From Blastomussa wellsi (Eukaryota > Cnidaria > Anthozoa > Scleractinia > Plerogyridae), in NCBI GenBank assembly GCA_947652115.1, contig OX393561.1, positions 4,091,605-4,155,604 of the forward strand: a stretch of DNA of 64,000 bases, written 5' to 3'. This document shows, one piece after another, positions 52,166 to 62,200 of this stretch. The notes under the pieces are model-generated. The model saw nothing but the letters and a program-made list of their open reading frames with translations, was not told the origin of the DNA and did not search any database. Made by a program: the position numbers and the translations under genes. The stretch's first letter is position 1, and every line of letters starts with the position of its first letter.

Positions 52166-52177
52166 CTAGTTTCCAAC
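52166..52177. repeat. LINE target-site duplication, right copy
   Basis: CTAGTTTCCAAC, identical to 49703-49714; it marks the 5' junction of the LINE. Confidence 0.85.
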
Positions 52178-54668
52178 AGTTTGTATTTATTGCACTTGTT
52201 TCAACAGATTTGTTCCAACATTTTAAAAATTCACTTAAAAAGGTTTCTAAAAGTGTAAACAAAAAGGACCTGCACATGCAGCCCCATTCCCAGCAATACA
52301 ATGGGAACAAACTATCAGTAACTGTCAATAAAAAATATTTTTAAAAACCTAAGGGTGTTGTCTGTGTAAGAGAGTAATTTACATACTTGCTGTTGGAGAC
52401 TGGTAAGAATGCATTAGTTATTGCACGAAACTTAAAAGCATTTAAAAGAACCGTAATTTGATAAATTAGAAGACCCGAATACCATTATCAATAAATTTTT
52501 AAGGCAGTAATTCAAGGGCCAATAAAGGGACGATGTAGCAGCTTTCCTAACACATGTGATTGGTTTGATACCCTAGCCCTAAACAAAAGACTCAACAATT
52601 GAAACAATGACTTTGTCTTGAAAACAATAGAAGCTGCTTACAATAACAAACAAAAGTAGTTTGATAGCTGCTACACTACCCCAATAAAGAGCAATTTGCC
52701 AAGAATCCAGGTAAGAGAGAAAGACGCAGAATAAAATGCGATCATTACAAAAGTGTAGTAGTCTGTTGCAATATGAAAGACAGTATCACATGCAAGATGC
52801 GAATAATTTCCTGGAAACCATTTGAAAAAATAAAATAGAAAGATTCATCCGTTGACATATACTTCACACTCACAGGTGCAAAGCGCTTTGCGTTCAACAG
52901 GGTTTTGAATGACCATGTTCGCAAGTCTGAAATCTGTTTATAAAAACATGCGCGGGAAAACTTTCCGCTTGGGTCACTGGTAAACACGTTAAACTAGTTT
53001 TACTGGAAAACAAAACCTCCCTGCTAGCTTGATTATAAACAAAACTTATCTACACTCGATAAACAGTATTTTTACGTTTTAAACAAAACTGAAGTAGGAG
53101 AGCCACTTAAAAATAACATCCTTTGACATGTCACTTAATAGGTTACAGCTTCCGACTTAAAAAGGTGTCTGCAAAATTCCCAATAAAAACTTTAGTTTTA
53201 GCGAACATCATGTAGTCGTAAGTGTCCTCAGCTAAGTGAAAGCGAGGATCCTCCCCCAGGTGGTTTACAAACACGTGTGGATGACCTCCCCGGTACATCA
53301 TCATCTTCTTGCTTACCTAATAAAAGAAAAACACAACTATTAAATAAAGCTGTCGATGATTACCTCTGCAGTTCAAGACCACTGCAGCGGTTGGTTTATC
53401 ACGCCGCACAGACCAAACGCGTGGCCCGGGTACTAACTGTTGTCTCTCAAATAAATATTTTTTATCACCTAGGAGGGGGTTGCGCAAAGTCTTTAAGGAC
53501 ATTTTGGACGCTCATCAACCAACGTCGTTCCCAGGGTCTCTCTCTCACCGCCCCATGGAGCGAGAGCACGAACAGGAGAGGACCCTGGGAACGAGGTTGC
53601 TCGTCAACATGCATGTCACTTGAATATTTTCGTTTTTAAAGCTATGCTGCAATACTAACAAAAATATCTCTTTGCCAGCAAACAATTACCCATTGTCAGG
53701 CGGGCTTTCAATACACTGTCCAAAGGCGTATGGACAAGTGCGCCCAGCGGAGTGTTAACACATTACAGAACCAGCGAAATATATCACTAAAATTTCTCTC
53801 TATGACGTGCTGTCTGCCAAGTAGTCTAGTGGTAACATTAAGCTCGCGGAGCACGAATCCGAAGTGCAGCGACTTATTTTTCTTATTTATATTTTTTGAT
53901 TTGACGCTGTGATTTTTTTCAATAGCAAAATAATTCTTTTCATTCTTTCAGTGCTTAAAAATATATATTTTAAGGGGAAAGAATATTGTAATGTCAAACG
54001 GGGATAAACGGTAGCAAAAAAATGGTAATATCGAGCGACTCAATATAAATGATTTGACCAAAATAGCAACAGCGAGAAAAAACAAAAAGCTTCGTTCATG
54101 AAATGCACCACAGGCTAATATAAAAACAAAACGGGCGCCACAAACAAAATGAATTTTGCCCTCAAGAAAAATGACGGCTGGAAGTGAAAAACATCGCGAG
54201 AATACAACGAAAAAAACACGAAAAATTGGAATAAAAGTGTCAAGAAGGGGGTTGCCGATAGAAGGCGAGGAAATTTCACACAAGAAGAGTTTGAAAAATC
54301 GATAGCTGCAAGCAAGAGATGTAAAACTTAAGATACAAATGCCGTGATCACAGTTGTGAGCATACAAACAAACCGGAAAGCTAATAATGCCATTGCTATT
54401 TAAATTAAACTGGTTTAATTTAAATTGAACCAACAATTTTCAAGAGTTATTAGAATCTAATTCCTCCTGAGAGCATTATCAAATTGCCAGGGCGGAATGG
54501 TGCAAAAAATGCAACTAATGCACGGAATGTTATTTTGATTTTACACCAAATTCTCGAAACATTAATACGTTTGAATAAGGAGAATTGACATTTGGATACT
54601 GGGGCTGCAAGGTGTACAATGTGGCAGACAGGACGTTATATAGAAGTCACGACAACTACAATGTACAA
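52178..54668. other. Intergenic region between LINE and dihydropyrimidinase gene
   Basis: AT-rich with no recognised gene. It contains the foldback at 53518-53599; frames around 53948-54436 are composition-driven. Confidence 0.45.
53518..53599. mobile_element. AACCTCGTTCCCAGG MITE, longer copy
   Basis: The left end aacgtcgttcccagggtctc and the right end gaccctgggaacgaggttg are inverted with few mismatches, and the inner ctctctctc / gagag pairs extend the stem. Related to 48536-48572. Confidence 0.7.
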
Positions 54669-54674
54669 TTTATT
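54669..54674 (-). promoter_or_regulatory. Candidate polyadenylation signal of the dihydropyrimidinase gene
   Basis: AATAAA on the minus strand about 185 bp downstream of the stop codon. It is the first canonical hexamer noticed; no cleavage data are available. Confidence 0.35.
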
Positions 54675-54855
54675 TTTTTCCGCGACATTGTTTCCTTTAC
54701 ATCTGTTATTTGTAACGGTTCAGTGTTGCGTGACACCCCAAATAACAGAACTACCCTTTACCGTATTGACACAAATCAGATTAACATTCTATTCCGATTA
54801 CGGTGACATTTGAGGAGCACCAACATGACGTCCGAGCAAGTTTCCAAGCCGACGC

Positions 54856-55035
54856 TCACTCACCGGAGAGCTCAAAACCAGACCTGTGAAGGTCCCTTGT
54901 GGCCCCACTTTTCTTGTGTTCCTGGAACAACTGTTTACGTTGTGACGGGGACACAACGGCTGGGGGCTCTGAAGACGGTATGCTAATAACAGGACCGCTG
55001 TATGGTTCCCTCTCTACTTTTTTCAGTGTACGGGT
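54856..55035 (-). CDS. DPYS: DPYS exon m (last exon)
   Basis: [20 protein letters not shown], a Ser/Pro stretch, then [16 protein letters not shown] and TGA. The final LHxSGFxLSG motif is shared with CRMP C-termini. Confidence 0.9.
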   Translation of the reverse strand, partial: TRTLKKVEREPYSGPVISIPSSEPPAVVSPSQRKQLFQEHKKSGATRDLHRSGFELSGE

Positions 55036-56228
55036 CTGAAATGAAGACATCGCTTGAATCAGTGCTCTAACGCAATCTACACGAGAAAAAACTTCCGCTG
55101 TGTTCAAATATAAAGAGTTTAGGTACAGAATATTTTACATTTTTCAGAGAGAACCCTCTATCTCCTCAGAATTATAAGCTATAATTTGATTTACAAATAA
55201 GCCTTGCCAAACACTCTCCATGAAACTTAAAGTGGTACTACGATGAAAGAATGTCGCTCTTTCGATTCCGATTTTGTACTTGACAAGAATGCACCATGCT
55301 AATTATTGCGCCTCAATGAAGTCCGTGTTTTGAACGATGATTTCTTGTTTAAACTGTCCGCCCTTACTAGATTTGGCTTCAATCGAGTTGCAGTGAGAGA
55401 GCTGGATCGAGAGAGAAATTAAAATGACGTCATCTACTCACCAGTTTAATCTTTTTACTGTGTGAACCCAGCTAATTTGGTATGCACAACTACAACTTAC
55501 TTCTTGTGAGTCGATGACATCATTTTCTCTCTCGATCCAGCTCTCTCTATGCAGCTGGACTGAAGCCGAGTCTGGTTATGGAGGACAGTTTAAACAAGAA
55601 ATCGTCGCTTATAAAACGAGCTTATTTTGAAAATTGAGGCGCAATAATTCGCATGGTACATTCTTGCCAAGTGTACAACCGGAATAGAATGAGAAGAAGA
55701 ACCACATTTTTTCGTCGTGGTACCACGAAATACTGGCAATGCACAGCTTCAATACAAACAAATATTTATCCAGGGAGTTAGGATTAAAATAACAAATCGG
55801 AGGGTCCTGAAAGGGAATACCAAATTCATTTCCCAGCCCACCTTCTGCTTCTTAACCCAAATCCCAGTCCCATTGTTCGTTTCTAAATTTCCTGTCACAG
55901 TCGCCTACACACCATTTTTCCAGTGAACAAATTCGGCAAATCCCACTTCCCATTCTACCCATCCCTTCAGACCCCTTGGCCTAACTGTTTTCCAAAAACT
56001 CACAACGCACTGGCCCGTTTCAATTGATCGCCCGTATTCTCTGTGCTGTTGACACATTTCTTCACTTTTTGGATTTTTTTAATATTCCTCTCAATGTGGT
56101 AGCCATTTTCTTCAACATGGGTTGATAATGTCAATTGGCCACCGTAAAGAGATTCAAGTGCTGACGTTTCGAGCGTTAGCCCTTCGTCGGAGCGAATCAG
56201 TCGATAAAACCAAATTATATTGTTATAC

Positions 56229-56273
<45 letters not shown>

Positions 56274-59200
56274 CTATTCATTTTCTTCAGCATGTCAACA
56301 TTTCGCTAAAACCCATCAATTAATTTAACCTATCATTTTCATATAACTGTAAAACAATGTTTACGAGGGAATCTTTACCTGGTCTCGTTTTAAGATCCGG
56401 CCATACATGTACGAGGGGTAGGGTGGGGTAGGAATAAACCGCCCAGATCCACGAACAACATTGAGCTGAAAACAGAATACAGTTCGAAATTAGATTTTTT
56501 CTTACAAGTCCTGAAAGAAAAGAACGAAGCACAAAATATTGCAACGAAAATTAACCAAGGCGCTACTTGCTTTCTTAAAAGGAACTAGGGAGCTTAAGCA
56601 AACCACGACGGCAACGATAACGAGAATGTCGCTAAACAAAAGATTTAATGAGCAGTACAACAGCTCTACACGTGTGTTATAATTCTTTGTACATTTCTTT
56701 GCAGTCCTCTGCAAAACAACAACGTGAAATGACCAAATTCTGAGTACGTTAGAGAACGTGAACCTGACGGGTAAATTGCCGTTTTTCTGTTTTAAACTAA
56801 ACCGTCCTAATATTTTCTACACGAGCTTCGTTTGAAGGCGATTTATGCACCGAATACATCAAGGCAATTCAGAGATTCGTACACAATATAAATTCATTCT
56901 CAACCAGGCGTCGTCTTCCCCGTCGTCGTCATTGCTTGTGCACTAAAATCATGACTAACTACTTTCGCTCATTCATTGTACATGAAATGTGTCTAGGACA
57001 TCAACACGATGATATCACGTAAATTGCTTAAGGAAGGGGTGGGGGTTTCGGTGGTTATTAGTTTTTAGCTATTTTCCAAGCCACAAGGGACAAACTTTAA
57101 AAGTCAGACATTTCAAGTTGAGATCTAAAGCTCTTGATGATTTCCCAATGATATCAACTTTTACAGCTTCAGTACACAAGCTCAAAAATGGCCACTATTA
57201 GTGGGCATGTCTTGAGGTTTTTGAGTGATGCTCCCGACAATTTCCCTTCAAGGTGTTGTTACAAGGGACGATTTTAAATTTTAACGATGATATTTTATCT
57301 ACTACTTACAGCAGACAACTTTTAATGCAAGTTTTAAGGATGATTTTTAAACCATGCTACAAAGGTAACTTTTAATGAAACAAAATTAACTTCAACAAAT
57401 TTCAGGTTTTTGAATCACGTTGAAATAACTTCAACATGTTGCTGCAATAAAACGTTGCTCCCGTGTAACATCACCTTTAATAAACATCTCAACTGACCTC
57501 TCCGCGTTCATAAACCACTTTCCCTTGACAGATGGTGACTTCTGTTACTCCGTGGCACTCCATCCCCTCAAAGATATTGAAATCTACTGCCTAACCGTGC
57601 AATAAAGATCATGTGAAACCGTTAGTACAACGATAGAAGATACATCAACACGAGCAGAAAAGCGCAACAACGAATGGAAATTCTGGGTGTTCAGTACATG
57701 TTAAAAACAGGAATTGCAGTTTCCCTAAAATTAGGTGTACATTAATTTTACGGCTTGCAGGTAAGGTCGGCATTTTCATGACTTATTGTACGTGATTCTA
57801 GAGTCTGTGTGCGAAATGGAGACAATGACCGTCTAAACTTTTCAATCCTTATAATTTACCCCTTCACGATCATTTTGTACTTGTTACATGTAGTTAGAAA
57901 CATTATTTGCTTACACACTGGATGCAGATCCACTGTTTTGCGAGTTAATTGAGTCAATGAGTCAGGAAGATTTTTACAAAAACGTAGGTTATTCTCTGTT
58001 TAACCATGGTTTGCCTGTTTATAAATTATAAGTTACTGTAGTTCTACTACGGTATTCTTGTAGTCAGTTCACTCTTGTTTGCTTCCACCATTTTCAAACT
58101 AATACATGTAGCTCGTTCAGATTTGACTCAATTACTCTCTACTGGATGATCGAAACATTGCTTATGATAGACCAACAAATTATCTCAAACCTGGTGATGA
58201 GTTTTGGCAGAAATCACCCTAGTAGCTTCAGGATCCCAAACTATAACATCTGCATCAGACCCCGGTGCAATACGGCCCTTGTGGAAAGAACAGTACATAG
58301 TATAAGAATAATGATAATGATAGCGATAACAATAACAATAATAATACTAATAACTTTACTTTAGTGCCAATGACTGTATATAGCACTGCTGTGGTAATTG
58401 GGTAAACTGTAAACATGAAAACAAATATTGTAAATGAAACAGAAAGTTGTTAAAATCCCAGCTGACAGGAGGCAGACAAGTCGGCTATTTACAAAAGCGT
58501 GGAGGAGTTGAATTCGGGACCACCGAAGACAAATCCATTTTAGTGACAGGGAGGAGGATTGGAACCCAGGACCTCCGGATTTCAAGTCCAGAGCCCTAAC
58601 GACTGAAGCTTTCATAGTCACATGACGTCATTTCAATTGCCACCCCTTGTCTTCTTGACAATTGTAAAAAAAAGCTTATGACCTTTCATTACGACACGAA
58701 CGGGCCATGTTATCTTATGAAAAACACCACCAACAACAACAAAACCCAAAGTTGTAATCGTAGCTTCCATAACAGTTTATAATCAAATGATTTGTGACAG
58801 TTCCTCAGTTGTGCAATAATATTTGTTAATTTGTGCTTGCACATTGTAAGTGAGTTACCTTCTGTGGATAGATGTTGAATATTTTAGCCGCCGTGGTGCT
58901 TGTCACTGCAACAAAACGACATGGGTCCATCTTCCCTGATGCCTGAGAGAAAGGAGAGACAGTTTCAACCAAGATTAATGCATAAATGAGAGAAAATTAA
59001 AGTACTGAGAGTTTTTCACCAAAATAGCAATCTCAACCAGTCGAAACCAAAGCAAAGTTGAACACCACTCAGCATGTTTAGCATACTCACCACGCCTTTT
59101 TCCCAAAGTACAGACATTCTGTCCTCCACACCTGTGCAAGACAAGTAAAACAATTAGCGTGATCACTATATTTCACAAGCAACAACTCGTAAAGATTATT

Positions 59201-62200
59201 TTTATCTGCAATCAGTGAAACCTGCATGTATAATTTAGCATTACATTGTATATAGCATCATATTACTGAAAATTAAATTAAAACATGTGAAGACTGAATG
59301 GTATTCTATTTAGCATGTAACACAACAACTTTTAAAGGCTTGTCACAAGCATTGCAAGAAGAAGAAGAACAACAACAACGTTTATTACATACAATACTAG
59401 TTACAGTGAAGTTTAGCAAGGCTAATCGAGTCGGGTGGAGCAAAGATAAAATAGTTAATTAATATATTTACAATGGCAAAGATTACGAAAGGACATAATT
59501 ATTAATTAAGAACGGCTATGATTCTCTTACCATTCACTCCATTTGGTATCTTACGAAAATCGTTTTTGCCGAGAGCCTTTTGATTGGCATTAAAGGTGCA
59601 ATTATCTGTTCCCGTCAGCTGAAGATCATCACTATTGGAAATGAAGCAAACAGAATAATTATTTTCAACACTGTCATAACACCATTTACAAGATTTAAAT
59701 ATAATAGTTATGGACTCATTATGGATATGGTTTGAGTACATTAATCTTGGGTGCCCTTCTGAATCATTTTTCAAGACGATATTCCTCTCCTACTACAAAT
59801 AACCTTGAACAATTTGCAGAACAGGGCTGAAATAATAATCATAATGATATACTGCAGTACAAGCTACAAGCTAACTGTAAAGACATTTTCATCAAGGTGC
59901 ATAATAATTTTTGATGTTCAAAATTGTCTTGTGGCTTAGAAGTATACTTCATAATTATGCATCTTTTGATTATCTTTCTGCCTGTTTTAAATTTATTTAA
60001 AACATTTTTTTGACGATCAGAAAATTATTCACAACATTTGCATCCTGAATGAAGACAGTCCATATTCAGGACATTGGTTTTGAGTCTTGCATTCTAGCAA
60101 CTTTAATAACCCTGTTTACATGTTTGGTTTACAAAGACCTTACTTTGCAAGAAGATCCATCAGATATCCAGGAGTTGTCGGGTCAGGTCTTAAAGGCGGT
60201 CCCATAACATGTCCTGAATACACATTAAATTGTGTCACAAAATAATTAACACATCTTCAAAAATATACAAATTATGACTCGGACATGGTTCACTAATAGA
60301 TTCCACGTTCCTGTGCGAATTTAATGCTGGGGATAAACCGCAGTCGACTACATGTAGCTTCCTATCCAGGGGGGAGTGGAAATGTTTCTAGTAGCGACAC
60401 ACGGCTGCAAATTATCTTTTGCCGTGAAAGGACATGTGTCCGACGAAGTCACCATTTTCATTGGACAAAATAGCACTGTCAACACAAAACATTTGCATTT
60501 GCATAGGAAGGTATATAAAAAAATATTGTCCAGACATTCTGTTTGCCCACAGTTGGGATTTGATTGGACATTAGCAAATTTTGGTTGGCCATTGTCCGAT
60601 GTCCGACCGTTACAGTTTGCAGCCTTGCTTTATGCTAAGGAATCTAGGAAATACTCCAGTCTGAGGGGCAGCTAGGCCTGTAAGCAGACTTCACCTTGCC
60701 CCTATAATCTACTATAATACTATTGTTAATTAAATAATACCGGTAATATTATAACAAATCATTTATAAGCTACCTGCTGCATGTCTCCAACACTTGTTCC
60801 AATAACTTGTTCCATCAGTTCCTAAACTTGCAGCAATGGGTTCCCCTACAACAACGCAGCCACGTCGACGAGCAGCACAAATAGCATCAGCTGAACTCTT
60901 GCTCATGACGTGAACAATGTAAAGGGGGCAGTTTAGCTGTACGGACAAAAAAGATGTTGAACATTCAACAAGAAAGTGCTCATTGTGAACCATATTTTAG
61001 ACAACTTCCCAGTGTTGAACAAGTGGTTTTGCAGGGCAGAGCATGGAGAACAGGTTCTAATCAGGATGGCTTGCACAACTTAAAAAGGTAGTGTGTTCTT
61101 GCTCTACCCCACTAAGCTGCCTGTTTTAAGGGTTAATATGGAAAGGCCAAACATGCCCAAATTGAGCTTACAGTAGACTGTAAGCAGTAGCTCTTTTGCT
61201 AAAGTCATTGGGGACAAATGCAGGCAGGCATATTCAATTTGAAATTAGGCTGGTTATTGACTCTTGCTTACACTCCTCTTGTACTCCGGTACCCGTATCC
61301 GAGTCCCGCCTTCAAATGAGAACCCTGGGTTTACTTGGACAGAAGGCGTGTCCTGTTCAAAATAAAATTAATTCTGACTGCTTGCAAGCAATGCGAGGCT
61401 TGTGAAAGTCACGGTGGCCTAAATTGATGTTCAATGTGCTGGATTCTGGATCAGGTGGTCCAGGGTCGAGCCCTTGCAGGACACTGCATTGCGTTCTTGG
61501 GCAAGACACTTACATGTAGATGTAGAGTACTGGAATGCTAGGGATGACTGCAATGGAGTAGCATCCCATATACATGTAGCCACTTCATGTTTCAAAAACT
61601 GGGCTAAGCTCCAGCCTAACAGGCCAGGCTCGTCTGCAGACTTTACCTACTTTACTTGCAGACAATACCAATTTAGCAAGGCTTTAAGATGGTTCAATCA
61701 ACAAACCTGATTAGCTATTGTGATAGCTCTCACACAAGCTTCTGTTTCCACTTCTTCTGTGCGGCACATCTCATGTCCCTCGGGACCAGTGATCCCAAGA
61801 GCAATCATCTTCTTTGCATTCTGCAAGAGATGGAAACATTTTGTTAGAATCCAGATAGAAAATGCCTGCAATTTCTGCTGATGTTGACTATGGTAATTAT
61901 TTTCTCTGTGTTGATATTGATGTGATAGTATGTGGAATGAAGACAATGTCTTACTTGCATTACAGTAGTGAATACACATCATGCATTGTACACGTGTACA
62001 CGACTGTATAAATGTTGTGGTTAAATTTCCTTTGTATTTTAATATACATTATCATATTCTACCATACACCATGTGCACTGGATATTACTTATTACATTAC
62101 TTGGAAAAACACGGAAACACGGAAAGCCGTAAAACTCTAGAACAAAAATTTATTTTTCAAATCGGCACTCTTAATCCTCACGGTATCAACAAACGCTTTT

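Noticed and set aside
53948..54436. 162-codon hydrophobic minus-strand frame
   Set aside because: Phe/Leu/Ser-rich composition arises from A/T-rich DNA. No motif, splice context or start context supports a gene.
58925..58937. Alternative acceptor catcag for DPYS exon i
   Set aside because: Using it breaks the frame to the previous exon and removes the conserved Ser-Gly before KMD. The upstream tctcag fits both.
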